Origin: Mycobacterium sp. URHB0044
Lineage (GTDB): Bacteria; Actinomycetota; Actinomycetes; Mycobacteriales; Mycobacteriaceae
Direction of reading: 5' to 3'
NCBI RefSeq assembly: GCF_000620625.1
Contig: NZ_JIAW01000002.1
Span: forward strand, 62,001-126,000
Length of the DNA stretch: 64,000 nt
Shown piece by piece: positions 21,975 through 30,362 of this stretch. Made by a program: the position numbers and the translations under genes. The notes under the pieces were generated by a model. The model was not told the origin of the DNA. It was given only the letters and a program-made list of their open reading frames with translations, and did not search any database. How positions within the stretch are numbered: the first letter of the stretch is position 1; every line of letters starts with the position of its first letter.

Positions 21975-22819
21975 TGACCGCCGGGAACGACACGTTCTCG
22001 AGGCTGTCGCTCAACACCATGACGACGAAGTCGTGGTCGTTGCGCGACGCCGTCGAGGCGACCGCCGCGGCCAGCTTGCCCGCGATCGGGCTGTGGCGTG
22101 ACCGGGTTGCCGAAGCAGGCGTCGGGAACGCAGCGAAGCTGGTGCGCGACTGCGGACTTCGCGTCTCCAGCTTGTGCAGGGGCGGCTTCCTGACGGGAGT
22201 CGACGACGCGTCGGCGGCCATCGATGACAACCGGCGTGCGATCGATGAGGCCGCCACTCTGGGTGCGCCGGAGTTGGTCGTCGTCGCCGGGGGAATTCCC
22301 GATCGCGATCTGGCCGGGGCACGTGCGCGGCTGGCGGAGCGACTTGCCGAGTTGGTGCCCTACGCCGCCGATCGGGACGTGCGGTTGGCGCTGGAGCCGT
22401 TGCACCCGATGTTTTGCGCGGACCGCGCGGTGATCTCGACGCTGGCCCAGGCGCTCGACTTGGCGGCGCCGCATCCGGCGGCGACGGTCGGCGTCGTCGT
22501 CGACACCTTCCACGTGTGGTGGGATCCTGCGCTGGCCGAGGGAATTGCCGCTGCCGGCGCGCAGGGCCGGATCAGTTGTTTTCAGATCTGCGACTGGCTG
22601 ACGCCGATGACGCCGGACCCACTCGTGTCGCGCGGAATGATGGGCGACGGCGTGATCGACTTCCGCGCGATCGCGGCGCTGGTGCGAGCCAGCGGATACC
22701 GCGGTGACGTCGAAGTCGAGATCTTCAACGAGACCGTTTGGGGGACAGATGGATACGCCGTCATCGACACGATGAAGGACCGCTACCGCGACCTCGTGCT
22801 GCCCGCCCTGGCGGGGTGA
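21974..22819 (+). CDS. Sugar phosphate isomerase/epimerase-like TIM-barrel protein
   Basis: A 281-residue AP-endonuclease-2/xylose-isomerase-like protein. Metal-ligand candidates follow the family spacing: E141 in LALEPLHP, D177 and H180 in VVVDTFHVWWDP, and E239 in VEVEIFNE. A preceding block, SLNTMTTKSWSLRDAVEATAAA, forms the first barrel strand. The start overlaps the DUF993 stop by one base (TGATG). With the dehydrogenase it resembles enzyme pairs that oxidise and isomerise inositols or 3-keto-glycosides. The specific reaction is unknown. Confidence 0.85.
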   Translation: MTAGNDTFSRLSLNTMTTKSWSLRDAVEATAAASLPAIGLWRDRVAEAGVGNAAKLVRDCGLRVSSLCRGGFLTGVDDASAAIDDNRRAIDEAATLGAPELVVVAGGIPDRDLAGARARLAERLAELVPYAADRDVRLALEPLHPMFCADRAVISTLAQALDLAAPHPAATVGVVVDTFHVWWDPALAEGIAAAGAQGRISCFQICDWLTPMTPDPLVSRGMMGDGVIDFRAIAALVRASGYRGDVEVEIFNETVWGTDGYAVIDTMKDRYRDLVLPALAG

Positions 22820-22831
22820 GGCCCGGACCGG

Positions 22832-23395
22832 TTAGCCGCGGCGCGCGATCACTGCCCACCCGTACGGGTTGGTGCGCACGTCGATTCGTTCGAAGCCCGC
22901 GGCGGCTAGCCGGTCGGGGAGCGAGTCGGGGTCGACGGGGTTGTAGGTGTCGCCCTCGTGGTGGGCGGCCAGTTCTTCACTGGCAAGGCTGTCGCTTGCC
23001 ACCAGCGCCGCGCCCGGCCGCAGCACCCGCGCGATCTCGCCGAACAACCGGTCCTGCAACGCAATCGTCGGCACGTGGTGCAGCATGGTGAAACACGCAG
23101 CGCCGGTGAATCTTTCGTCGGGGTAGGCGAGCGAGGTGGCGTCGGCGTTGACGATTTCGACCGTCGGCGTGTCGGCGAACCGCTCGCGCAGCATCGCGGC
23201 GAGTTCCTCGTCGATCTCCACCGACGTCAAACGTGGCACGGCCACGCTGAGCACGTCGGTGGTCGCGCCGTAGCCCGGGCCCACCTCGAGCACGTCGTCG
23301 CCGAGGTCGGTGTCGCCCAGCGCCCACGGCAGGATGACCTCGCGAATGGCCTGGCGCCACTCGTCGCTGCCACACTTCTGATGCGCCTCGTTCAT
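22832..23395 (-). CDS. Class I SAM-dependent methyltransferase
   Basis: A 187-residue methyltransferase with motif I VLEVGPGYGATTDVL (about residue 36-50), the acidic end of strand 2 in TSVEIDEELAAML, and motif IV-like FTGAACFTMLHHVPTIA. The fold is complete but short, without extra substrate domains. The substrate is unknown. It is transcribed opposite to the isomerase operon, ending 12 bp beyond it, and stands next to echA on the same strand. Confidence 0.85.
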   Translation of the reverse strand: MNEAHQKCGSDEWRQAIREVILPWALGDTDLGDDVLEVGPGYGATTDVLSVAVPRLTSVEIDEELAAMLRERFADTPTVEIVNADATSLAYPDERFTGAACFTMLHHVPTIALQDRLFGEIARVLRPGAALVASDSLASEELAAHHEGDTYNPVDPDSLPDRLAAAGFERIDVRTNPYGWAVIARRG

Positions 23396-23445
23396 GGCGG
23401 CAGACTACGCCCGGGCACCGCCCCGTCGGGTCCGTACGTCGACGG

Positions 23446-24210
23446 TCAGTGCACCTGCGCGCGGCCGCGCTCCAACACCGCCGATCGGTTCGCGGCGATG
23501 TCGTCACCCGTGGCGACGCTCATCCACTCCTTGGCCGACGTCGCCTCGATCCATAGCCCGGCGCTGGTCTGCTGTTCGTCGATGCGGTGGTAGGACTCCA
23601 GCAGTGCGCGCACGGCTTTGGCGTTGTTGCCGACGATCGAGGCGGCGACCTTGCGGGCCGCAGGCAGAAGGTCGTCGTGCGGCACCACCTCGGTCACCAG
23701 GCCTGCGCGCAGCGCGTCCTGGGCGGACAGATAGTCACCGGTGAGGCTCATGCGTCGGGCCAGACCGACGCCGACCTTCTGGGGCAGCCGCACCGAGAGG
23801 CCCCACGTGGGCAGCAAGCCGACGCGGGCATGGGTGTCGGCGAAGCGGGCGTTCTCGGACGCGATCAGGATGTCGCAGTACAACGCGATTTCCAGGCCGC
23901 CGGTGACCGCGGCGCCGTTGATCGCGCCGATCACCGGCGTTCCCATGGCGGGCCATTTGGGGGAGATGTCGGGAAGTTGCGTGGTGTCGCCGAGTTCCTT
24001 GAGGTCCAGGCCGGCGCAGAACACCGGGTCGGCGCCGGTGACGATGACCACGTCGACGCCGTCGTCCACCTCGGCCTCCCGCAACGCCGCATAGAACCGG
24101 GTGCGCAATGCGGAGGAGAGCGCATTGCGTGCCCGTGGGCGGTTCAGGGTCAACGTGCGGACGCGGTCCGTGGTGTCGACCAACAGGACGTCATCTTCGG
24201 TGGCGGGCAT
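23446..24210 (-). CDS. echA16: Enoyl-CoA hydratase/isomerase, EchA16-like
   Basis: A 254-residue crotonase-fold enzyme, probably cytoplasmic and acting on acyl-CoA. Oxyanion-hole regions are visible at RARNALSS and DPVFCAGLDLKELGD, and the second catalytic region at GAAVTGGLEIALYCDILIASENARFADTHARVGLLPTWGLSVRLP. The residue usually serving as the second catalytic Glu is replaced by Leu-Leu-Pro in the GLLPTWG loop, so classic hydratase activity is doubtful. The ATG at 24210 sits 7 nt after a -10-like box. A GTG three codons upstream is the alternative. M. tuberculosis has echA16 (Rv2831) at the matching position. Confidence 0.87.
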   Translation of the reverse strand: MPATEDDVLLVDTTDRVRTLTLNRPRARNALSSALRTRFYAALREAEVDDGVDVVIVTGADPVFCAGLDLKELGDTTQLPDISPKWPAMGTPVIGAINGAAVTGGLEIALYCDILIASENARFADTHARVGLLPTWGLSVRLPQKVGVGLARRMSLTGDYLSAQDALRAGLVTEVVPHDDLLPAARKVAASIVGNNAKAVRALLESYHRIDEQQTSAGLWIEATSAKEWMSVATGDDIAANRSAVLERGRAQVH

Positions 24211-24217
24211 GTGCTTC

Positions 24218-24223
24218 ACCGTA
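24218..24223 (-). promoter_or_regulatory. -10 box of echA, leaderless configuration
   Basis: On the minus strand TACGGT ends 7 nt before the echA ATG at 24210. It lies 6 bp from the oppositely directed -10 box at 24230, within a 31-bp divergent gap. Confidence 0.45.
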
Positions 24224-24229
24224 TCGACC

Positions 24230-24235
24230 TATGGT
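24230..24235 (+). promoter_or_regulatory. -10 box of the DUF2277 gene, leaderless configuration
   Basis: TATGGT ends 6 nt before the ATG at 24242. A 7-bp inverted repeat TGCTTCA/TGAAGCA (24212-24218 and 24236-24242) brackets both -10 boxes. Confidence 0.5.
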
Positions 24236-24241
24236 TGAAGC

Positions 24242-24508
24242 ATGTGCCGGAACATCACCGAGTTGCGCGGTCTAGAACCCTCGGCGACCGCCGAGGAGAT
24301 CGAGGCCGCTTCGCGCCAGTACGTCCGCAAGGTCAGCGGCATCACCCGCCCGACCGCCGCCAACGCCGACGCCTTCGAAGCCGCGGTCGCCGAGGTGACC
24401 GCGACGACGACCCGTCTGCTGTCCCAACTGCCGCCGCGACGGCAGCCGCCGAAGACGGTTCCGCCGTTGCGTCGTCCCGAGGTTCGGGCCCGCCTCGCGG
24501 CGAAGTGA
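24242..24508 (+). CDS. DUF2277 family protein
   Basis: An 88-residue protein with the family's fixed start MCRNITELRGLEPSATAEEIEAASRQYVRKVSG and the TRPTAANADAFEAAVAEV block. DUF2277 members are small, helical and of unknown function. The Cys at position 2 and the Arg are invariant in the family. It overlaps the following DUF1802 gene as GTGA, so the two small proteins are made together. No signal peptide or membrane segment is present. Confidence 0.85.
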   Translation: MCRNITELRGLEPSATAEEIEAASRQYVRKVSGITRPTAANADAFEAAVAEVTATTTRLLSQLPPRRQPPKTVPPLRRPEVRARLAAK

Positions 24509-25053
24509 GCACGCCCGCGCTCAAGGAGTGGAGCGCGGCCGTGCACGCGATGCTCGACGGTCGTCAGACCGTGCTGCTGCGCAAGGGCGGCATCCACGAG
24601 AAGCGCTTCGCTCTGGAATCGCCGGAGTTCGTCTTCTTCCCGACCATTGCGCACGGGCACGCCGAACGGGTGCGCCCCGAACACCTCGAGCTGCTGGACG
24701 CGGCGGCCCCCGATAGCACCGAGGACGAGCTGGTGATTCGGGCGGGCGCGAAAGTGGTTGCCGCGGTGGCGGTCAACCGCCCCGACGGGCTGGACGAGAT
24801 CTCCGACGCCCACATCTGGACCGCCGAGTCGGTGCGCACCGACCGACTGGACTTCCGGCCCAAGCATCGCCTCACGGTGCTGGTGGTGCAGGCTCGACCG
24901 CTCACCGAACCGTTGCGGCTGCCAAGGCAACCCGAATACGCGGGTTGCACGAGTTGGGTGCAGTTGCCGGTGACGCCGCAGTGGGCGCAGCCGGTGCACG
25001 ACGACGCGACGCTTGCCGAGGTCGTCGAGCGCGTCCGTCGCTCAGTCGGCTGA
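24505..25053 (+). CDS. DUF1802 family protein
   Basis: A 182-residue protein with the DUF1802 layout: LKEWSAAVHAMLDGRQTVLLRKGGIHEKRFALESPEFVFFPTIAHGHAERV at the start, and FRPKHRLTVLVVQARPL with the ending EYAGCTSWVQL in the C-terminal half. The family has no known function. The GTG start overlaps the DUF2277 stop. Its last 12 bp overlap the 3' end of the convergent hydrolase gene. DUF1802 proteins also occur near DNA-metabolism genes in other bacteria, which does not settle the role here. Confidence 0.82.
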   Translation: MSTPALKEWSAAVHAMLDGRQTVLLRKGGIHEKRFALESPEFVFFPTIAHGHAERVRPEHLELLDAAAPDSTEDELVIRAGAKVVAAVAVNRPDGLDEISDAHIWTAESVRTDRLDFRPKHRLTVLVVQARPLTEPLRLPRQPEYAGCTSWVQLPVTPQWAQPVHDDATLAEVVERVRRSVG

Positions 25054-26724
25054 CGGAGGACGCGGACCGGCGGGCAGCAGCAGCCGAGACAGGCCGCCAT
25101 CACCATGGTGGACGGTGTGGGTGGCAGGCACCAGGCGGCGCCCGGTGACGGGAGGCTCGTCGGTGCCCAGGTTGCGCGCGAACCGCGGGTGCGAGCCGCC
25201 CGCGACCAGGACCCGGATGCGCGAACCCGCGGGAAAGCGGTGCGCGACCGCGTCGAGCTCGATGCGAACCAGGCCGGAATCGGTTGTGAGCCTGAGGAAT
25301 CCATCGGTGACATTGCGGGAGCGGCCCTTGGCGTCGACCTCGCTGATCCGGACGAACAGGTCGTTGAAGGGGTTGTCGCAGGAGTGCGCCAACTCGATGA
25401 CCGGGCTTCCGGCGACGTACAGGTCCGTCGCGAGCGCGCCACCGGTGAAGCCGAGGACGTCGGCGCGTCGCGACAGCGCACTGTCGTCGCGGTAGCCGGC
25501 CTCCCTCGAGAGCAGCCGTCCGCCGACGGTCGGTGTCGGGTCCGCCGGGTCGTAGGTGAAGCGCGACGGCCGCGCCGTCTCCTCCGGCGGTGTGTCGCCG
25601 AGGCTGCCGCCTGGCCGCAGGTACAGCGTTTCCTCGGGCATCGAGGGTGGCCAGTCTGGCAGGTCGGTCCACCCCCGCCCGTTGACGTGGATCCGCACGG
25701 GGCTGCGCGACGTGGAGTGGCTGCCGGCCAGATGCGTGCCCAGCCAGTCCAGCGATTCGCGGATGACGGTTGGTGCGCCCTTGGTCATCATCTCGCTGTG
25801 CGGCCAGGGGCCAACCGTCAGCGCGACGGGCACGTCGCGCTGCCGCAGGTGCCGATACTGGGCGAGCGTCTGGTCGAGGAACAGGTCTTGCCACCCGCTG
25901 GTCAACAGCACCGGAATCCGTACGCGGTCGAGCGCTTCGGCTGCCCGAAACGCCGTCCAGAACGGGTCGTCCGGGTCCGGATGCTCGAGCCAGGACTCGT
26001 ACCACGGTGCGCCCGCGCCGAGCAGCCGGCGCCCCGCCTCGCCCATGGGCAGGCCGTTCGCGGCGTCCTTCACCAGCCGCTGTGCCCGCACCTGCCGGAT
26101 GAGTGCCTGCAAGCCGCGGGGTTCTTCCTGGTGGGTGACCAGGTCGGCCCAGCCGAGGAAGTCGTTCAGCGAGAAGGAGCCGGTACCCCAGGAGGATGCG
26201 CTGAAGTCGTGCGGGCCGACGACGATGACCGCCGCCGTCAGCTCCGGTGGCGGGTCCTGCAGCAGCGCCCACTGGGTCCAGCCGAGATAGGACAACCCGA
26301 TGGTGGCGAACGAGCCGGTGAACCACGTCTGTTCCCGTAGCCAGGCGACCGTGTCGGCGCCGTCCTCGGCCTCGTGCACGATCGGCACGAACTCCCCACC
26401 GGAGCCGAACGTGCCACGCACGCTTTGGATCACCACGTGATAGCCGCGAGCGGCGTAGACGGCGCCGAACAGGCTGGAGAAGGGGTAGGTGCGGCCGTAG
26501 GGGCCGCGGACCAACAGCGTGCCCGACGGTGTGGGTGTTGCCGGCACGTAGTGGTCGGCAATGAGCTCGACCCCGTCGCGCATCGGCACCCGCAGCCCGC
26601 GCTCCACGGTGTATTCGGTGGTCGGAGGCGGCAGCCGAAGTAGACGGCTGATGGCGCGGCCTGTGTAGCGGCGGATCCGCGTGCGCGCGGACGAGGACGT
26701 CGGCCGAGTGAATGTCGCGGTCAC
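25042..26724 (-). CDS. CocE/NonD-family hydrolase (X-Pro dipeptidyl-peptidase S15-like)
   Basis: A 560-residue alpha/beta hydrolase, homologous in position and type to M. tuberculosis Rv2800. The nucleophile elbow is GLSYLGWTQWAL (Ser near residue 144), the acid is likely in LLTSGWQDLFLDQT and the His in VGPWPHSEMM. The C-terminal jelly-roll domain of the CocE/PepX class covers about residues 380-555 (VRISEVDAKGRSRNVTDGFLRL). Known relatives cleave esters or acyl-proline bonds. The substrate here is unknown. No clear signal peptide is seen. Confidence 0.88.
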   Translation of the reverse strand: MTATFTRPTSSSARTRIRRYTGRAISRLLRLPPPTTEYTVERGLRVPMRDGVELIADHYVPATPTPSGTLLVRGPYGRTYPFSSLFGAVYAARGYHVVIQSVRGTFGSGGEFVPIVHEAEDGADTVAWLREQTWFTGSFATIGLSYLGWTQWALLQDPPPELTAAVIVVGPHDFSASSWGTGSFSLNDFLGWADLVTHQEEPRGLQALIRQVRAQRLVKDAANGLPMGEAGRRLLGAGAPWYESWLEHPDPDDPFWTAFRAAEALDRVRIPVLLTSGWQDLFLDQTLAQYRHLRQRDVPVALTVGPWPHSEMMTKGAPTVIRESLDWLGTHLAGSHSTSRSPVRIHVNGRGWTDLPDWPPSMPEETLYLRPGGSLGDTPPEETARPSRFTYDPADPTPTVGGRLLSREAGYRDDSALSRRADVLGFTGGALATDLYVAGSPVIELAHSCDNPFNDLFVRISEVDAKGRSRNVTDGFLRLTTDSGLVRIELDAVAHRFPAGSRIRVLVAGGSHPRFARNLGTDEPPVTGRRLVPATHTVHHGDGGLSRLLLPAGPRPPSAD

Positions 26725-26760
26725 GCGAAAAGGCTACTGGGGCGGCGATCCTCGGTCGGA

Positions 26761-27390
26761 TCACTGTCCAAGTGGTGGTGGATCGTCGTCGGTGATGGTT
26801 GCCAACACCCTCGCAATCAGCCAGGTGATTGCGGTGGTGGCGTCGGTCGCGGGCACGTTCCACGGTCCAACGAGACGTTCGTAGGTCGGCAGGTTCCACA
26901 ACACGTCGAGCAGTCCCGCCACGGCGTGGCGCTGGACCTCGGACCAGCGCGGTGTCGCCGCCGACACCGCCCGCAGCAGCGCGTCCTTGCGGCGCTCGTC
27001 GACCCCGGCGAACGTCGGATCGCCAGGGGTGCGGAGTGTTTCGGCAACCGTAAACCGTTGCAGCGAGGCGAACACCCGGCTGGTCACCTCGGCGAGATTC
27101 TCCAAGTCGACGTCCTCGTACGAAATGCCGGCGTCGTCCTCCAATCGCTGCATGACGGCGTCGTGCAGATGGCGCTCGGTGGGGAAATGGCGGTAGACGG
27201 TCCGCTCGCCAACCCCTGCGCGTTCCGCGACGGCGCGGAACGTCAGATCTCGCCAGTCCCAGCTGGCGAAGCCGTGGGCGAGGTCCGCGCCCGCCGTCAC
27301 GATGCGGTCCCGGGTCTGCGCGGCCTGATGGCGGCGCGCCGGACTGTCGTAGGCGCGCCGCATCCCTGTCCCTCTTGACGGTTCATTCAT
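26761..27390 (-). CDS. TetR-family regulator beside a sulfotransferase
   Basis: A 209-residue regulator. The HTH is LTFRAVAERAGVGERTVYRHFPTERHLHDAVM (about residue 49-80), and the remainder is a ligand-binding helical domain. The ATG at 27390 stands 6 bp from a palindrome, GACAGT-CT-ACTGTC, that also precedes the divergent sulfotransferase start, so the gene probably represses both itself and that operon. A -10-like TAGACT on the minus strand falls inside the palindrome. The ligand is unknown. Confidence 0.88.
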   Translation of the reverse strand: MNEPSRGTGMRRAYDSPARRHQAAQTRDRIVTAGADLAHGFASWDWRDLTFRAVAERAGVGERTVYRHFPTERHLHDAVMQRLEDDAGISYEDVDLENLAEVTSRVFASLQRFTVAETLRTPGDPTFAGVDERRKDALLRAVSAATPRWSEVQRHAVAGLLDVLWNLPTYERLVGPWNVPATDATTAITWLIARVLATITDDDPPPLGQ

Positions 27391-27396
27391 ATTGGT

Positions 27397-27410
27397 GACA
27401 GTCTACTGTC
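27397..27410. promoter_or_regulatory. Candidate TetR operator between tetR and the sulfotransferase gene
   Basis: GACAGT and ACTGTC form a perfect inverted repeat with a 2-bp spacer. It is in the 43-bp gap between two divergent start codons and overlaps a -10-like TAGACT of the regulator gene. Confidence 0.6.
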
Positions 27411-27433
27411 TCTAATTACAGTGGAGGTGCACC

Positions 27434-28603
27434 GTGGCATCACCGAGTGAGTTGTTGCAGACCGCCATTGCGCAGACGGGTCTCGATGACTTCGGGGCAG
27501 ACTCGTTTCGCGAGGGGTTCGAGATCTTGCTCAAGGCGCTGGACGATGAGGCCCGCCTCAACGCGCGCGGCGAGGCCTACGTCTACCCGCGCATCGTGCT
27601 GCACTTGCGGCAGCGGCTTCAGGTCGAGAACTGGTACCGGCGTCACCCCGAGATCGACGACGAGCCGGTTGACATGCCGCTCTTCGGGCTCGGTCTGCCG
27701 CGGACCGGGTCCACAGCCCTGTCGTTCCTTCTCGCTCAGGATGCGGACGTCCGGTACCTGCGCTCTTGGGAGGCGGCGCAGCCCTGCCCACCGCCGTCGA
27801 CCGTCCTGGGAGCGGACCCGCGCATACCGCCCGGCGTCGCGGAGGTTATGGCGGGCAGCCGTCACCACGTCCCGCAGGACCCCGATGGTCCGATGGAATG
27901 CCTCGACCTGATGGCTCTGGACTTCACGTCGCAGATCTTCCAGGCCTACGCCCAAATCCCGACGTATTCGGAGTGGCTCGTCGAGCGGGCCGACTTCAAC
28001 TCGACCTATGCCTACCAGCGGCGCGTGCTGAAGCTGCTGCAGTGGGGTCAGCCCACGAGGCCGTGGCGACTCAAATCTCCGTCGCACGTGTTGTCGCTGA
28101 GTTACCTCGACAAGGCGTTCCCGGACGCCCGCTTCGTCATGACGCACCGCGATCCAACCGACGTGTTGCTTTCGGTAACCGACGTCTATGCCGACATCGT
28201 CGGCGGATTCACCGATCACCTCGACCGCCGCTACCTCGGTGAGTTGAACGTCCACCAGTGGTCGGTCGGGATGGACCGGGCGGTCGAGTTCCGTGACGGC
28301 GGTGCCGATCACCGGTTCTTCGACATCGACTTCCGCGCGATGGTCGCCGATCCGGTGGCCGAGGTGCGCGCTCTGTACGCGTGGCTCGGCGTGCCGGTCA
28401 CCCACCAGTTCGAAGCGGGCATGCGGACCTGGTGGGCCCAGAACGCCCAGACTCGGGAGCCGAAGCCGAAGGCCGACGCACAGGACTTCGGCCTGGACGT
28501 CGACCAGATCCGTCCCCGGTTCGCAAACTACGTCGAACACTCACGACGCTGGACGGCACGAGACACCGGAAGGGTGACATCGCATACATGGCAATCGATC
28601 TGA
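27434..28603 (+). CDS. Sulfotransferase-family protein
   Basis: A 389-residue P-loop-like enzyme transferring sulfate from PAPS. The 5'-phosphosulfate loop is seen in LFGLGLPRTGSTALSFLL (about residue 85-102) and the 3'-phosphate region in DARFVMTHRDPTDVLLSVTDVYAD (about residue 233-256). The WRLKSPSHVLSLSYLD segment is typical of the mycobacterial Sulfotransfer_3 group. The GTG start is preceded by GGAGGT. The likely acceptor is a lipid or sterol-like small molecule, but that is unknown. The C-terminus overlaps the next gene by 16 bp, so the two are a coupled unit under the TetR operator. Confidence 0.85.
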   Translation: MASPSELLQTAIAQTGLDDFGADSFREGFEILLKALDDEARLNARGEAYVYPRIVLHLRQRLQVENWYRRHPEIDDEPVDMPLFGLGLPRTGSTALSFLLAQDADVRYLRSWEAAQPCPPPSTVLGADPRIPPGVAEVMAGSRHHVPQDPDGPMECLDLMALDFTSQIFQAYAQIPTYSEWLVERADFNSTYAYQRRVLKLLQWGQPTRPWRLKSPSHVLSLSYLDKAFPDARFVMTHRDPTDVLLSVTDVYADIVGGFTDHLDRRYLGELNVHQWSVGMDRAVEFRDGGADHRFFDIDFRAMVADPVAEVRALYAWLGVPVTHQFEAGMRTWWAQNAQTREPKPKADAQDFGLDVDQIRPRFANYVEHSRRWTARDTGRVTSHTWQSI

Positions 28604-29664
28604 CGGGCGGCATCGATCCGCGGCGGGAACTGATGTTCGCCGAGCGACCCGCCAATCCTGAAATGCGGGATTCGGTGAGCTTTTGGGTATTCGACGACCG
28701 CGGTGCGTTGGGGCTACCCCGAATCGGCATCGAGGCGGTCGCCGCTAGCTGGGAGGACCACTCGATTCAGGTCAACGTGGCCTTCCCGGACGGCAGGGTG
28801 TTCCGCCTGCGCGAGGATGCGCCGAGCCGGCCCACCGCGGGCCCCGACGGGCGGCCGACGGTGCTAGGTGCTGGACCGCTGACATTCGCGTGCGTGCGTG
28901 AATTTGATACCTGGACAATGGCGTTCGACGGCATGGCGATTCAGACCTCGTCGGCTGACCTGGCCGCGGGTCGCAAGGACGGCCCGTCGGTGCACGTCCG
29001 GTTCGACGTCGAAGCGGAATTGGCGGCGCCACCGTGGGTGCAGGGCTCGCTCGATGCGGAGTCCGGGTCAAGGCTGCAGAAGTCGGTCGAAGGCGACCTG
29101 ATGGGCGGTCCCCGCTACGAACAACTGTTCCGCGCAACCGGATCACTACAGGTCGGTGGCGCGAACCACTCGTTCACCGGTAGTGGCCTACGCATCCGTC
29201 GGCAGGGTGTCCGCAAGCTCGAGGGATTCTGGGGGCACTGCTGGCAATCGGCGCTGTTCGGAAGCGGGAGGGGGTTCGGCTACATCGCCTATCCGCCGCG
29301 CCCCGACGGGCAGCCGACCTTCAACGAGGGCTACCTGTACCTCGGCGATTCGGATGGCGGCGGCGACCTGATTCCGGCACGCGTCATCGAGGCCCCATGG
29401 CTGCGACGGCTGCAACCGCTCGGCGAAGACGTCTCCGTCGTGCTCGAGACTACGGACGGCATCGTGCGGATCGAAGGGGAGACGGTGATCTCTACCCACG
29501 ACATCACCGACCCCAGTCAGGTTCCCGCCGATCAGTTGGCCAAGATGGCGAACTGGACGTTCCCGGCGCTGCAGCAGGCGGGTGTGCGGTACAGCTGGGA
29601 CGGGGAGCAGTCCTACGGCATGCTCGAACGGTCGATTCCGATGGATCAGATCGAGCGCGACTAG
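28588..29664 (+). CDS. Uncharacterised beta-rich protein coupled to the sulfotransferase
   Basis: A 358-residue protein I cannot assign firmly. It begins MAIDLTGGIDPRRELMFAERP and contains many short beta-type segments (VSFWVFDDRGALGLPRIGIEAVAASWE, GFWGHCWQSALFGSGRGFGYIAYPP, VVLETTDGIVRIEGETV), resembling the two-domain lipocalin-like/AttH-CrtC type of protein found beside lipid-modifying enzymes. No signal peptide or transmembrane helix is visible. The ATG at 28588 lies inside the sulfotransferase gene. The family is common in mycobacteria as a hypothetical protein. A role in binding or modifying the same lipid is inference. It ends with a 4-bp convergent overlap. Confidence 0.7.
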   Translation: MAIDLTGGIDPRRELMFAERPANPEMRDSVSFWVFDDRGALGLPRIGIEAVAASWEDHSIQVNVAFPDGRVFRLREDAPSRPTAGPDGRPTVLGAGPLTFACVREFDTWTMAFDGMAIQTSSADLAAGRKDGPSVHVRFDVEAELAAPPWVQGSLDAESGSRLQKSVEGDLMGGPRYEQLFRATGSLQVGGANHSFTGSGLRIRRQGVRKLEGFWGHCWQSALFGSGRGFGYIAYPPRPDGQPTFNEGYLYLGDSDGGGDLIPARVIEAPWLRRLQPLGEDVSVVLETTDGIVRIEGETVISTHDITDPSQVPADQLAKMANWTFPALQQAGVRYSWDGEQSYGMLERSIPMDQIERD

Positions 29665-30245
29665 AACTTGTAGTACGGCGCCAGTTCGTGCGCTCGCTGC
29701 AGGTTGGTCGCCAGGCAGTCCACGTTGTCGGCGTCGTAGATCGGCGAGTAGAACACCGACTGCTGAATCACGCCGTAGCTGGTGTCGAACGCGATCATGC
29801 AGGTGATCCACCAACGGTTGTTCCAGTCCGTGGGCTTCATGATCCAGTACTGCGCGGCGCGGTGCCCGCCGATGTCCAGTTCGACGGCGTCCGCGGGGAT
29901 CGTCTGCTCATAGGTTCGCCAGACGAAAGCTTCTACGGCCATCTGGTAATTGCCGGCGTCGAAGTGGCAGCGCAGCCCGTCCTCGGGTTGCGGCGGCGTG
30001 AACGCCAGGCCGAGTCGCGTGATGACGTCGTACGGGATGTCCTTGCACGCGTCGAACGGCGAGGGGTTGACCGTCTCGATCACGGGCCACTTGATGGTGG
30101 TGGAGACGTCGCTCATGGGCGCTGACGTGGACCGAAGCTGCACGGCGCCGTTGTCCGGCGCGGCGACGGGGTTGGTCTGCCAGACGACGATCACTGCCGC
30201 GACCAGCGCACACATTGCCGACAGCAAGCGCAATTTGGCTGCCAT
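29661..30245 (-). CDS. DUF3558-type exported or membrane-anchored protein
   Basis: A 194-residue protein with an N-terminal hydrophobic segment (LRLLSAMCALVAAVIVVW) without a lipobox, so either an uncleaved anchor or a signal peptide. The mature region has the DUF3558 signature PFDACKDIPYDVITRLGL followed by LRCHFDAGNYQMAVEAF, plus further Cys residues (ITCMIAFD, NVDCLATN) that may form disulfides. This family is an actinobacterial cell-envelope group without known function. Its placement beside the Rv2795c-like gene resembles M. tuberculosis Rv2799. Confidence 0.75.
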   Translation of the reverse strand: MAAKLRLLSAMCALVAAVIVVWQTNPVAAPDNGAVQLRSTSAPMSDVSTTIKWPVIETVNPSPFDACKDIPYDVITRLGLAFTPPQPEDGLRCHFDAGNYQMAVEAFVWRTYEQTIPADAVELDIGGHRAAQYWIMKPTDWNNRWWITCMIAFDTSYGVIQQSVFYSPIYDADNVDCLATNLQRAHELAPYYKF

Positions 30246-30362
30246 CACACTCCTTCGCGCTTGTTGGGCATTCCGGGGGAGTGTACAAGTCGCGACGCCC
30301 GACCCGAAGGGGAAAGAAGAACATGTTCTAGTTGCCGCGGTGGCTCGGCGCGCCCGCGCCAG

